A DNA stretch of 52,773 nt, taken from the NCBI GenBank assembly GCA_002345925.1, contig DDWM01000039.1:1-52773 (forward strand), in the 5' to 3' direction. Source of the stretch: Actinobacteria bacterium UBA2286. GTDB lineage: Bacteria; Actinomycetota; Coriobacteriia; Anaerosomatales; Anaerosomataceae. Below are positions 41,784-50,133 of the stretch, in pieces. A program made the position numbers and the translations under genes. Below the pieces are notes generated by a model. It was not told where the DNA came from. It saw nothing but the letters and a program-made list of their open reading frames with translations, and searched no databases. The stretch's first letter is position 1. Each line of letters starts with the position of its first letter.

Positions 41784-42065
41784 ATGGATGGTATGAACCA
41801 GACTGAGGTCGTCGGGCGCATCCGCAACGACCTTGAAGCGTTGATGGGCAGCCGGATGCGTTTGCGCGCAAACATGGGTCGCTCCAAGATCATGGAGCGC
41901 GAAGGCGTTCTCGAGCAGACCCACCCTGCACTGTTCGTTCTCAAGATCGACGAGAAGCGCGGTCGCACCGCTCGTGTTTCCTACAGCTACGTCGACATTC
42001 TCACCGGAACCGTCGAGCTCACCGATTGCTCGTCCGGCGAGTGCGTCTTCCCCTGGCTGAACTAG
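41784..42065 (+). CDS. veg: Veg protein
   Basis: 93 residues. 'VVGRIRNDLEALMGSRMRLR', 'ANMGRSKIMEREGVLEQTHP' and 'LFVLKIDEKRGRTARVSYSY' are the Veg family pattern (PF06257). In Bacillus, Veg affects biofilm formation through SinR; the molecular mechanism is unclear. The ATG follows GAGGAGGAA and a strong promoter. It stands between ksgA and ispE as in Bacillus. A terminator-like hairpin follows within 25 bases of its stop. Confidence 0.92.
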   Translation: MDGMNQTEVVGRIRNDLEALMGSRMRLRANMGRSKIMEREGVLEQTHPALFVLKIDEKRGRTARVSYSYVDILTGTVELTDCSSGECVFPWLN

Positions 42066-42088
42066 GCCGAGTTTCACCACGACCATCT

Positions 42089-42126
42089 CACGCGAGGCCG
42101 CATATGCGCCTCGCGTGTCGTGTTTT
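42089..42126 (+). terminator. Hairpin terminator between veg and ispE
   Basis: CACGCGAGGC (42089-42098) pairs perfectly with GCCTCGCGTG (42108-42117); outer bases CACGAC (42078-42083) and GTCGTG (42117-42122) can extend the structure. tcgtgtttt follows. It probably ends most veg transcripts; ispE's ribosome site (TTTTGGAGG) starts directly behind it, so part of the transcripts may read through. Confidence 0.75.
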
Positions 42127-42135
42127 GGAGGCATT

Positions 42136-43032
42136 GTGGCTGCGGATCATATCGCACTGCTCGCTCCCGCCAAGGTCAATCTCTTCTTGGCCGTCGGCGC
42201 GCGTCGTTCAGACGGTTATCACGAAGTCGTCACGATTCTCCAGGCGCTTGATGAGCGCGTTGCAGACGTCGTTGAGCTCACAGCCGCAGATTCGCTCTCA
42301 GTCATCTGTGATCCCGATATCGGTGTGACTGCCGAGGAGAACCTCGTGCATCGCGCGCTTGTGCGTCTCGGCGAGATCGCGGGACGCGCACCAGAGTTCT
42401 CGGTATTGGTGCACAAGCGTGTGCCTGCGGCAGGAGGTCTTGGCGGCGCGAGCTCGGATGCCGCAGCCGCGCTGGTCGGCGCCTGCCGACTTTGGGGCCT
42501 GGATGAGACCGCTGCCGAGGTAACAGATGTCGCCAAATCTCTCGGTGCGGACGTGCCGTTCTTTCTCGGAGGTGGAACTGCGTTGTATGACGGTCGCGGC
42601 GATTCGCTCGTGCGCCGCATGAACACTCCGGAGCTTGCGCTTGTGATCATCAATCCCGGTGAGCCGGTCCCTACTCCCGCCGCATACGCCGCGTTCGATC
42701 GACAGCTTCAAGATGCAGCACCCGACGCGAGCGCGATGATCGACGCGATCCGCTCAGGCGATCCGGAAGCCGTTTCTGCGGCGCTATACAACAACCTTGC
42801 CCCGGCCGCGTGTACTCTCGCTCCTGCGGTGAATGAGGCCCTGCATTTCCTGTCACAGTCAGAAGGTATCCTCGGCTCACTCGTTTCAGGAAGTGGGTCA
42901 TCTGTCTTTGGAATATGCGAGAATACCGAGCATGCGCGTACTATCGCGCGCCTGGCTGCGGTGCGAGATGGCTGGTGGGCCTCGGCCACATCTGCGTCTG
43001 CGGGGGGAATCACTGAAGTCGAGGGTAGGTAA
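42136..43032 (+). CDS. ispE: 4-diphosphocytidyl-2-C-methyl-D-erythritol kinase
   Basis: 298 residues. It phosphorylates CDP-ME in the non-mevalonate isoprenoid pathway. It has the GHMP kinase motifs: 'LLAPAKVNLFLAVGARRSDG' at the N-terminus, the ATP loop 'VPAAGGLGGASSDAAAAL' (about residues 97-114), 'LGADVPFFLGGGTALYDGRG', and 'SLVSGSGSSVFGICE'. The GTG at 42136, after TTTTGGAGG, is preferred because it gives the family N-terminus. It sits between veg and spoVG. No purR gene follows, unlike in Bacillus. Confidence 0.94.
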   Translation: MAADHIALLAPAKVNLFLAVGARRSDGYHEVVTILQALDERVADVVELTAADSLSVICDPDIGVTAEENLVHRALVRLGEIAGRAPEFSVLVHKRVPAAGGLGGASSDAAAALVGACRLWGLDETAAEVTDVAKSLGADVPFFLGGGTALYDGRGDSLVRRMNTPELALVIINPGEPVPTPAAYAAFDRQLQDAAPDASAMIDAIRSGDPEAVSAALYNNLAPAACTLAPAVNEALHFLSQSEGILGSLVSGSGSSVFGICENTEHARTIARLAAVRDGWWASATSASAGGITEVEGR

Positions 43033-43124
43033 CCGTTCGTCGTTATAAGCGCGAGTTGGCAGGGAAACCACGGTGTTGTGTCGAAGAGTAGCGCACAGGG
43101 TTTTGCAATTTTGGGGGAGACCAA

Positions 43125-43421
43125 ATGGACATCACAAAAGTTACGTTGCGCCCCGTCGCGATGAATAAGGTGTGCGCAATCGCCAGTATCGTCATCGATG
43201 ATGAGTTCGTCGTTCACGACCTCCGGGTCGTCAACGGTGACAAGGGGCTCTTCGTGGCCATGCCTTCGCGCAAGCTGCCGAGCGGTGAGTTCCGGGATAT
43301 CTGCCACCCAATCAACACTGATGCGCGGCATATCATCCAGGACGCCGTACTCGAGCAGTTCGAGGCCGAGGGTGGCCTCGGCGCATTCTCTGCCGCAGCA
43401 GAGGCGCTGGAGCAGGCCTGA
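43125..43421 (+). CDS. spoVG: SpoVG regulatory protein
   Basis: 98 residues, standard for the family. 'MDITKVTLRPV' to 'VCAIASIVIDDEFVVHDLRV' and 'GLFVAMPSRKLPSGEFRDI' followed by 'CHPINTDARHIIQDAVLEQF' are diagnostic. SpoVG proteins bind DNA or RNA site-specifically and modulate many genes in Firmicutes and spirochaetes; despite the name they occur in non-sporulating bacteria. The ATG follows GGGGGAGACC, 92 bases after ispE. No sporulation genes other than the housekeeping types are visible. Confidence 0.95.
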   Translation: MDITKVTLRPVAMNKVCAIASIVIDDEFVVHDLRVVNGDKGLFVAMPSRKLPSGEFRDICHPINTDARHIIQDAVLEQFEAEGGLGAFSAAAEALEQA

Positions 43422-43444
43422 GGCATCGTTCGCACTCTTTGCTG

Positions 43445-43453
43445 TGATATACT
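43445..43453 (+). promoter_or_regulatory. Extended -10 promoter of tRNA-Gln
   Basis: TGATATACT (43445-43453) is an extended -10 (TG-N-TATACT) 57 bases before tRNA-Gln; no clear -35 is needed or seen. It probably drives tRNA-Gln and possibly glmU. Confidence 0.55.
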
Positions 43454-43509
43454 CCCTGCGCCCGCTTCGCATTGCGATGCGGCTCATGAGCGTGCATAGG
43501 ACATGACGC

Positions 43510-43584
43510 TGGGGCGTAGCCAAGCGGCAAGGCAGGGGCCTTTGGAGCCTCCATTCGTAGGTTCGAATCCTACCGCCCCAGCCA
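43510..43584 (+). tRNA. tRNA-Gln (UUG)
   Basis: 75 bases with CCA encoded. The acceptor TGGGGCG pairs with CGCCCCA; the D-arm is GCC...GGC; the anticodon loop CTTTGGA (anticodon TTG) is closed by GGGGC/GCCTC with one G-T; the T-arm is GTAGG/CCTAC with TTCGAAT. The discriminator is G, as in bacterial tRNA-Gln. glmU starts 25 bases after the 3' end with no terminator between. Confidence 0.97.
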
Positions 43585-43609
43585 AGAATCGACCGGGGAG
43601 ACGCCCCGT

Positions 43610-45007
43610 ATGACGCGAAAGGTGCCAATGGGCGCGGCCGCACTCATCCTCGCTGCGGGCGAGGGCACCCGTATGAAATCCGCCCTTCCGAAGGTAGCGC
43701 ATTGTATCCTCGGCGTACCGCTCGTGCGGTATGTCATTGATGCTGCGCACGCTGCAGGATGCGAGCAGGTCGTGGTAGTCACCGGCCATGGCGCAGAAGC
43801 CGTAGAGGCGCTGGTTGGCTCTGAGACGTGCGTACGCCAGGAAGAGCAGCTTGGCACCGGACACGCCGTTATGTGTGCTGAGAAGGCGCTTGAGGACCTC
43901 ACAGGAGCACTGGTGGTTCTCTCAGGGGATTCACCGCTGCTGCGCCCGGAAACGATCGCTAGATTGGTCGTCGCTCGCGAGACATCACGTGCTGCAGCCG
44001 TCGTTCTTACGACCACGCTCGCTGATCCCGCTGGCTACGGTCGAATCGTTCGCGACGAGGTCGGCGCTCTTGCGGCAATCGTTGAGGACAAGGACCTGGC
44101 GCCCTCGCAGCGCTCGATTGTCGAAGTGAACACGGGCACGTACTGTTTTGATGCCGAGGTACTCTTCGAGCACCTGAATCGTCTCGGCAATGCTAACTCG
44201 CAAGGCGAGTACTACCTCACGGATATGATCGCGCTATTCCGCGCGGAGGGGCTCACGGTGACCGATGTGTCCACCGACCAGCCCGAAGAGACTCTGGGTG
44301 TGAACAGCCGTGTTCAGCTGGCCGAGGCCAGCAAGGTGATGCAGCGCCGGATCAATCGTGAGCACATGCTCGCCGGCGTCACCATGACCGATCCCGATCT
44401 TGTGTGGATTGCGCCAGCGGTCACAGTTGGCCGAGATGTGATTCTAGAACCGATGACGACTCTGTTGGGTACTACTACCGTGGCCGACGGCTGCGTTCTT
44501 GGTCCGGACACGCGTATTACGGACTCCACCGTCGCTGCAGGCGCTGTGGTCGATTCGTCAGTGGTCCTCGAGGCGATTGTGGGTGAAGGTGCCTCGGTCG
44601 GCCCGAGAGCATATCTGCGACCCGGAGCTGTGCTTGAGGCTCGCGCACGCGCGGGTACGAGTGTTGAGATCAAGAACAGCGTGGTCGGTGAGGGGTCCAA
44701 GGTCCCCCATTTGTCCTATATCGGGGATGCGACCATCGGAAAAGGCGTAAATGTCGGAGCGGGTACGATAACCTGTAACTACGACGGTGTGCACAAGCAC
44801 CGGACGGTGATAGGAGACGGTGCGTTCATCGGCTCCGATACGATGCTCGTGGCGCCGGTCACTATCGGCGAGGGCGCGATCACCGGTGCCGGAAGTGCCA
44901 TCGCCAAGGACGTGCCTGCGGGTTCGCTCGGCATCGAGCGATGCGGGCAAAAGAACATTGATGGATGGGCGGCCCGAAAACGGGCAGCGCAGGGCAACGA
45001 CGAGTAA
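43610..45007 (+). CDS. glmU: Bifunctional UDP-GlcNAc pyrophosphorylase/GlcN-1-P acetyltransferase
   Basis: 465 residues, full length. The N-terminal Rossmann domain has 'ALILAAGEGTRMKSALPKVA' and 'QLGTGHAVMCAEKAL'; it makes UDP-GlcNAc from GlcNAc-1-P and UTP. The C-terminal left-handed beta-helix (from about residue 250) has hexapeptides such as 'TIGKGVNVGAGTITCNYDGV' and 'HKHRTVIGDGAFIGSDTMLV', and acetylates GlcN-1-P. The product feeds peptidoglycan. The ATG at 43610 follows GGGGAG; an ATG at 43628 is a possible alternative. prs begins 16 bases after the stop. Confidence 0.96.
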   Translation: MTRKVPMGAAALILAAGEGTRMKSALPKVAHCILGVPLVRYVIDAAHAAGCEQVVVVTGHGAEAVEALVGSETCVRQEEQLGTGHAVMCAEKALEDLTGALVVLSGDSPLLRPETIARLVVARETSRAAAVVLTTTLADPAGYGRIVRDEVGALAAIVEDKDLAPSQRSIVEVNTGTYCFDAEVLFEHLNRLGNANSQGEYYLTDMIALFRAEGLTVTDVSTDQPEETLGVNSRVQLAEASKVMQRRINREHMLAGVTMTDPDLVWIAPAVTVGRDVILEPMTTLLGTTTVADGCVLGPDTRITDSTVAAGAVVDSSVVLEAIVGEGASVGPRAYLRPGAVLEARARAGTSVEIKNSVVGEGSKVPHLSYIGDATIGKGVNVGAGTITCNYDGVHKHRTVIGDGAFIGSDTMLVAPVTIGEGAITGAGSAIAKDVPAGSLGIERCGQKNIDGWAARKRAAQGNDE

Positions 45008-45023
45008 GGGAGCGACCGCGATC

Positions 45024-45986
45024 ATGACCGGAAGCGGTAAGCGTATGTTGGTGTTCGCGGGTTCGCACAACCGTGAGCTCTCTGAGGGTATCGTGAAGCA
45101 CCTGGGCATCGAGCTCGGCAATATCAAGCTGAGCCACTTTGCCAACGGTGAGATCTACGTAAGGTATCTAGAAAGCGTCCGAGGCGCGGACGTGTTCATC
45201 GTCCAGTCGATGACGCAGCCGGTCAACGCCTCGATCATGGAGCTTCTTATCATGATCGACGCGGCCAAGCGCGCGAGCGCCAGAACCATAACGGCCGTCA
45301 TACCTCACTACGCTTATGCTCGCCAGGACAAGAAGTCTGCAGCCCGTGAGCCGATCACTGCCAAGCTGCTGGCCGACTTGCTTGCCACCGCTGGCGTTGA
45401 TCGCGTCATCGCGATGGACCTGCACCAGGGTCAGATCCAGGGCTTCTTCAACCAGCCAGTCAATCACCTCACCGCGCTGCCGATCCTCGCGGATTACTTT
45501 GAGAGTCTCCACCTCGAGAACCTCGCGGTGGTCTCGCCGGACGTAGGCCGCGTGAAGGCAGGCAAGAAGCTCGCCGACATGCTCGGCGCAAGCCTCGCGA
45601 TCATGCACAAGGGTCGTCCGGAGCACAACGTGGCTGAGATCACTCACGTGATCGGCGATGTCGAAGGCAAGACGTGTATCGTGGCCGACGACATGATCGA
45701 TACTGCGGGCTCGATCACAGAGGGCGCGAAGGCGCTCATCGTGAAGGGCGCGAAAGAAATCTACGTCGCTGCAACGCATGGGCTGTTCTCACCCCCTGCG
45801 TATGACAGAATCGAATCGGCCCCCATCAAGGAGGTCATCGTGACCAACTCCCTAGAAGTATCTGAGGAGCGCCGTCACGGCAAGATCAAGGTGCTTTCGG
45901 TCGCGCCGCTTCTAGCGCACGCGATTTCGAACGTGTATAACGACGAGTCCGTCTCAGAGTTGTTTGACCCCGAATTCCAGCTCTGA
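45024..45986 (+). CDS. prs: Ribose-phosphate pyrophosphokinase
   Basis: 320 residues. It makes PRPP from ribose-5-phosphate and ATP. 'HFANGEIYVRYLESVRGADV' and 'FIVQSMTQPVN' start the protein, 'PHYAYARQDKKSAAREPITA' is the flexible ATP loop, 'AMDLHQGQIQGFFNQPVNHL' the signature, and 'CIVADDMIDTAGSITEGAKA' the PRPP-binding loop. It is the class I form. The ribosome site GGGAG is 12 bases before the ATG. As in Bacillus it follows glmU and precedes ctc/rplY. Confidence 0.96.
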   Translation: MTGSGKRMLVFAGSHNRELSEGIVKHLGIELGNIKLSHFANGEIYVRYLESVRGADVFIVQSMTQPVNASIMELLIMIDAAKRASARTITAVIPHYAYARQDKKSAAREPITAKLLADLLATAGVDRVIAMDLHQGQIQGFFNQPVNHLTALPILADYFESLHLENLAVVSPDVGRVKAGKKLADMLGASLAIMHKGRPEHNVAEITHVIGDVEGKTCIVADDMIDTAGSITEGAKALIVKGAKEIYVAATHGLFSPPAYDRIESAPIKEVIVTNSLEVSEERRHGKIKVLSVAPLLAHAISNVYNDESVSELFDPEFQL

Positions 45987-46037
45987 CGCATCGTGGCGCG
46001 GACGACCGCGCCACCCACAAGTGAAAGGATCTTCATC

Positions 46038-46685
46038 ATGACCGATACCATCGAGATCGTTGCGGAACATCGTGAGCGGATCGGCAAGAGCAGCCGCATT
46101 CTGGCGCTCTCGGGCAAGTTGCCGGCCGTTGTTTACGGTACCGCCATCGAGTCCCAGGCGATCGAAGTCGACCGCCACACCTTTGAGCAGATCGTGAAGC
46201 ACGGATCTGTCAGCTCCACGCTGTTCAAGCTGGCAATCGACGGCGGCAAGCCGATCAACGTCATGGTCAAGGAAATGAAGCACCACCCGCTCAAGGGCAC
46301 CATCGAGCACGTGGACTTCTGGGCGATCAACATGCGCGAGACCGTCGCGACGACCGTCCCCGTGGCCTTCGTTGGCGACTCCGTTGGCGAAAAAGAGGGC
46401 GGCGTAGTCATCCACGAGATGCGCGAGATCCACATCGAGGCGCTCCCGACCGACCTGCCCGATAGCATCGAAGTCGACGTGAGCGATCTTGAGATCGGCC
46501 AGGCATTCCACGTCTCCAGCCTCGTCGCCCCCAAGGGCGTCACGATCCTGGACGACCCCGAAGCCATCGTTTGCGCCGTCACGGCCCCGACCAAGGCCGT
46601 CGAAGACGAAGAGGCTGAAGAGCTTGAGGCTGCTGAGCCCATGCTGGTCGGCGAAGACACCGAGGGCACCGAGGACGAGGCGTAG
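46038..46685 (+). CDS. rplY: Ribosomal protein bL25, long CTC/TL5 form
   Basis: 215 residues. Residues 1-93 are the 5S-rRNA-binding bL25 domain ('RIGKSSRILALSGKLPAVVY', 'VMVKEMKHHPLKGTIEHVDF'). Residues about 95-190 form the TL5/CTC beta domain ('VAFVGDSVGEKEGGVVIHEM', 'IEVDVSDLEIGQAFHVSSL'). The last 25 residues are an acidic tail. The general stress name in Bacillus is Ctc. The ATG follows AAAGGAT. It is placed between prs and pth as expected. Confidence 0.95.
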   Translation: MTDTIEIVAEHRERIGKSSRILALSGKLPAVVYGTAIESQAIEVDRHTFEQIVKHGSVSSTLFKLAIDGGKPINVMVKEMKHHPLKGTIEHVDFWAINMRETVATTVPVAFVGDSVGEKEGGVVIHEMREIHIEALPTDLPDSIEVDVSDLEIGQAFHVSSLVAPKGVTILDDPEAIVCAVTAPTKAVEDEEAEELEAAEPMLVGEDTEGTEDEA

Positions 46686-46694
46686 ATCACCCGA

Positions 46695-47261
46695 ATGCCT
46701 ATGTTGGTAGTTGGACTCGGCAATCCCGGATCCGAATACGCGGAGACGCGACATAACGCAGGATTCATGGTGATCGACCTTCTGGCCGAGAACCTCCGCG
46801 TTTCATATTGGAAAGAACAAGCCGGCGCCAAAGTGGCCGTCACGCGGCTTGGCGATGAGGATCTCATTCTCGCCAAGCCGCAGACGTTCATGAACATCTC
46901 GGGCAAGGCGGTCAGCAAGCTCGTTGATGCGTACGGCGTGAGTGTGCCGGAAGTCATCATCGTGCATGACGACCTCGATTTGCCCGAGGGGAGTGTTCGC
47001 GTGAAGCGCGGCGGTGGCCATGGCGGCCACAACGGCCTGCGCTCACTCACGGACCAGCTCGGCGGTGCCGAGTACCTCCGGGTCCGCGTTGGAATCGGCC
47101 GCCCTCCCGGGCGCCAGGACGCCGCCGACTACGTGCTTGAGCCCATGCGGCGTGATGCTGCCGAGCGGCTCTCGGCAATGGTTCCTACCGCCGCACAGGC
47201 CGTTTTGCACGTGCTTGAGCACGGAGCGGACAGTGCGATGCAGGAGTACAACGCCAGCTGA
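46695..47261 (+). CDS. pth: Peptidyl-tRNA hydrolase
   Basis: 188 residues. It releases tRNA from peptidyl-tRNA dropped by the ribosome. 'VVGLGNPGSEYAETRHNAGF' contains the catalytic His; 'LAKPQTFMNISGKAV', 'IVHDDLDLPEGSVRVKRGGG' and 'GHGGHNGLRSLTDQLG' complete the family pattern. Its own ribosome site is weak, and it starts 9 bases after rplY, suggesting coupling. It is the last gene of the Bacillus-like cluster and is convergent with the M23 hydrolase gene 12 bases away. Confidence 0.95.
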   Translation: MPMLVVGLGNPGSEYAETRHNAGFMVIDLLAENLRVSYWKEQAGAKVAVTRLGDEDLILAKPQTFMNISGKAVSKLVDAYGVSVPEVIIVHDDLDLPEGSVRVKRGGGHGGHNGLRSLTDQLGGAEYLRVRVGIGRPPGRQDAADYVLEPMRRDAAERLSAMVPTAAQAVLHVLEHGADSAMQEYNAS

Positions 47262-47273
47262 GCGCGGCGCTGC

Positions 47274-48500
47274 TTACTTGAGGTACTTCATCGGGTCGAC
47301 GGGCGTTCCGTTGACCCGGACCTCGAAGTGCAGGTGCGCGCCGGTTGAGAGCCCCGTGGAGCCCACAGTGCCGATGCGTTCGCCCTTGGTCACGCTTTGC
47401 CCCACCGAGACCTTGATCCCGCCGCTTTGCTGGTGAGCGTAGAGGGACACGACGCCATTGCCATGGTCGATCATCACGGTGTTGCCGTAACCACCGCGCG
47501 TGCTTGCCCAGATGACTTTGCCGCTCCCGGTAGCCACGATCGCAGCGCCACCGATTGCCTTAGCAGGGCTGAGGTTGCGCCCGATGTCGATGCCGGTGTG
47601 CAGCTTCTTGTAGCCAAGAATGGGATGAATACGGTACCCGAACGGCGATGAGACCCGATAGAACCCGGGGACTGGCCAGGCCATCTCTCCCGAGTAGTAG
47701 CCGGATCCATTGCCGTAGAGCTCCTTGGCGATACGATTGCTCTCAGCCTCTTCGGCTTCAGCGAGCGTGCGTAGGCGCGCAGCTTCTTGCTTGTTGGCAG
47801 CGAAGAGGGTTTCCTTCTCGTCTTGGACCGACTTCTGATCCGCGAGTCTGGAGCTCTGCTGGGAACGTAGCGTCTGGAGACGCTTCTGCTCAGCCGCTGC
47901 CTCCGCACGCTTCGTGTTGACCGCTTCGAGCGAGCGGTCCAGGTCGCTCTTGGCGCGGTCGAGAGAGACCCTGGCGATCTCCAGGTCTTTCGCCGTCTCC
48001 TGGTTGTTGCGCATAACGCGCTGCGCAAGCGACGTTCGCGCGATGAGGTCCTCAATATCTTTGCTGCCGAGCAGAATCTCCAGGAAGAACAGATCGCCTT
48101 GCTTGTACGTCTCTTCCATGCGAGCCGCGAGCAATGCCTGCTGCTCGTCGTACTCGGACTGGTTGGCGTCGATCTCAGCCTGCTTGGCGTTTGCCTCGGC
48201 GCGCAGCGCGTCCACTTCGGACTGCAGACGGTTGGTGCGCTCAGTCGCTCCGGTGATGTCGTTCGCCAGTGCCGAGAGATCCTTCTCGATGGCCGCCATT
48301 CGCTCTTCGAGGGAGTCTATCTCCTCGGCCAGATCGGCGGCCTTTGCCTCGGCGGCCTTGGCTGCAGCGCGTGCGTCAGCAGCAGCCTTTTCATGCGTGG
48401 CGAGGTCATTACGTGTTACTCCAAGCGCAAGCGGCGCGCTCAGGAGCGTGACGATGACGGTCATGATGATGAATAGTACGGGAGCGCTTCTGCGTCGCAT
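47274..48500 (-). CDS. Secreted M23 (LytM-type) peptidoglycan endopeptidase with coiled coil
   Basis: 408 residues. A signal peptide (1-26) precedes a long coiled coil (about 30-260) of the EnvC/CwlO-type, including 'QGDLFFLEILLGSKDIEDLI'. The C-terminal M23 domain has 'PFGYRIHPILGYKKLHTGID' (first His and Asp of the zinc site) and 'TGAHLHFEVRVNG' (HxH). All zinc ligands are therefore present and the enzyme should cut peptide cross-bridges. The coiled coil is similar in style to the protein at 23909. It faces pth tail-to-tail. Confidence 0.92.
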   Translation of the reverse strand: MRRRSAPVLFIIMTVIVTLLSAPLALGVTRNDLATHEKAAADARAAAKAAEAKAADLAEEIDSLEERMAAIEKDLSALANDITGATERTNRLQSEVDALRAEANAKQAEIDANQSEYDEQQALLAARMEETYKQGDLFFLEILLGSKDIEDLIARTSLAQRVMRNNQETAKDLEIARVSLDRAKSDLDRSLEAVNTKRAEAAAEQKRLQTLRSQQSSRLADQKSVQDEKETLFAANKQEAARLRTLAEAEEAESNRIAKELYGNGSGYYSGEMAWPVPGFYRVSSPFGYRIHPILGYKKLHTGIDIGRNLSPAKAIGGAAIVATGSGKVIWASTRGGYGNTVMIDHGNGVVSLYAHQQSGGIKVSVGQSVTKGERIGTVGSTGLSTGAHLHFEVRVNGTPVDPMKYLK

Positions 48501-48648
48501 GCTGTGTATCCTCCGGGGCGGCTTAACGGCCGTGATATTTTTCCGCCGGAAGGCGCTATCAAAGCAATCCTAGCAGCGATGATGGGTATACTGCAAATTA
48601 GGCACCGCCGGAGGGGCGTGCTGCAACGGTGAAGGGAAGATGATTTGC

Positions 48649-49029
48649 ATGTCGGATGATTTCCAGGGAGCACCTCCTGCACCACCCGCGCCGCCGGTAT
48701 CTGCCCCCGTTGGAGATGGTTCCGGTCCCGCGAGCGACACCAGCAAGCTTATGGCAGCGCTCGGGTACGTGATCTGGATCGTCGCGCTTATCGCCATTCT
48801 CATCGAGCCGTACAAGAACGAGAAGTGGGTCAAGTCGCATGCGGTTCAGGCGCTTGCACTGAATCTCGCCATCTACGCCGTCTCTGCCGTAACGATGCCC
48901 CTCATGGGTCTCGGCGGCATCGTCGCGCTGGTGGGCTTCGTCTACACGATCGTCCTGGCCATCAAGGCTTACAACGGCGAGAGCCTGGAAGTTCCGGTGA
49001 TTTACGGCTTTGTTAAGCAGTACATCTAG
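48649..49029 (+). CDS. DUF4870/Tic20-like membrane protein
   Basis: 126 residues. A Pro-rich cytoplasmic N-terminus is followed by 'SKLMAALGYVIWIVALIAIL' (helix 1), 'KWVKSHAVQALALNLAIYAV' (helix 2 entry, with the family-typical 'F/V+.HA.QAL' motif) and a third helix. This is the DUF4870 pattern. The function is unknown. I used the second ATG (48649), with GGGAAG upstream; the ATG at 48640 overlaps the ribosome site. It is convergent with the ApbE gene (7 bases). Confidence 0.82.
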   Translation: MSDDFQGAPPAPPAPPVSAPVGDGSGPASDTSKLMAALGYVIWIVALIAILIEPYKNEKWVKSHAVQALALNLAIYAVSAVTMPLMGLGGIVALVGFVYTIVLAIKAYNGESLEVPVIYGFVKQYI

Positions 49030-49036
49030 TTCGGAG

Positions 49037-50050
49037 TTACTCGCTCTGTTCGCTGAGCGAGATATTTGAATCTGCAGGGGCGGGCGCGATATGCGTCCGC
49101 CCTTCGCTATCGATAACGTACACGCCGAGGTCATGTGACTTGGCGTAGGCGAGCGCGGCATCCGGCCCGCTGACGAATAGCGCGGTCGAAAGGATGTCGC
49201 TGTCGAGGCCCGTGACTCGTCCGATGACGGTGAGCGAACGTGTCCCTCGTGCGGGTGTGCCGGTCTTCGGGTCGAGGATATGGTGGTACCACTCGCCGTC
49301 GCGCTCGAAGTAGTGCTGGTAGTCGCCCGAAGTTGAGAGCGCCCCGTTGCCGGTCCACTCGGCAATCATCCGAACTACGGTTGAGTCGCGCGGGTCCTCC
49401 ACGCCTACCCGCCATGGCTCGCCGTCGGGCTTGCTGCCGAGCGTGACCGTCGTGCTTCCGGCAGTCACGAGCGCCCCGGTGACGGCCCCGTTCGCATTGA
49501 GCGCGTCGCGCGCGCGGTCAAGCGCAAGCCCCTTTGCGGCGCCCCCAAAATCGAGACCCGGCTCGGCGGTAGAGCTTGCGATGCCGAGGAAGCGAAAGCG
49601 GTATTGGTCGCGCTCCGGCATCGAGGCCGTTTGGAGCGCGGCGGATAGCTCGACCTCAGTGGGGACACGTCCCTCTCCGCCGAAGTCGTAGAGCTTGACC
49701 ACGCTGAGAAGAGCCGGCGAGAAGCTCTCGGTCACTCCGAGGCGTTCGATGGCATCCAGGACCTGCACAGCGTCGGCCGGAAGCGCGTACCACTCGAACG
49801 GCGCGGCGTTGAAGGCGGCAATGGTTGACGTTGCGCTGTATGCGTCAAGCTCGGCCTCGACCGCCGACATCACGGCAAACGCATCGTCGATCGCGGCGTT
49901 CACGTCGCGGGCGTTCTCACCATATGCGTTGATCGTCACGACCGTACCGAGAGCCGGGCGCGTCACGGTGATCGGCTTGTCTGCAGACGAACAGCCCACA
50001 GGTGTGAGCAGCGTGAGCGCGATGGCGAGCAGGAAGAATCGACGTCTCAA
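49037..50050 (-). CDS. apbE: ApbE-type FAD:protein FMN transferase lipoprotein
   Basis: 337 residues from a TTG after GGAAGGCACC. A GTG at 50101 exists, but the -10-like TATACT lies inside that extension, so the shorter form is likelier. The signal 'LLAIALTLLTPVGC' ends in a lipobox Cys. 'RPALGTVVTINAYGENARDV', 'LDFGGAAKGLALDRARDAL' and 'STSGDYQHYFERDGEWYHHI' followed by 'LDPKTGTPA' are ApbE motifs. The enzyme covalently attaches FMN to Thr/Ser of exported or membrane flavoproteins such as RnfG/NqrC or fumarate-reductase-type subunits; no target is in this window. Confidence 0.93.
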   Translation of the reverse strand: MRRRFFLLAIALTLLTPVGCSSADKPITVTRPALGTVVTINAYGENARDVNAAIDDAFAVMSAVEAELDAYSATSTIAAFNAAPFEWYALPADAVQVLDAIERLGVTESFSPALLSVVKLYDFGGEGRVPTEVELSAALQTASMPERDQYRFRFLGIASSTAEPGLDFGGAAKGLALDRARDALNANGAVTGALVTAGSTTVTLGSKPDGEPWRVGVEDPRDSTVVRMIAEWTGNGALSTSGDYQHYFERDGEWYHHILDPKTGTPARGTRSLTVIGRVTGLDSDILSTALFVSGPDAALAYAKSHDLGVYVIDSEGRTHIAPAPADSNISLSEQSE

Positions 50051-50133
50051 GTTGGTGCCTTCCGTGCGCGCGGTCAATGCCGCTAGTATACTTGTCCGCA
50101 CGCTAGTTGAACTTCTCGGAAAGCAGGCATCGC

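Noticed and set aside
41735..42135. A missing sspF/yabG-type sporulation gene between ksgA and ispE
   Set aside because: Only veg and a terminator fit in this interval; no small acid-soluble protein frame is present, so no sporulation claim is made.
49043..49064. CTCGCT...AGCGAG inverted repeat as a terminator
   Set aside because: It lies within the last codons of the ApbE gene, has a 10-base loop and no T tract.
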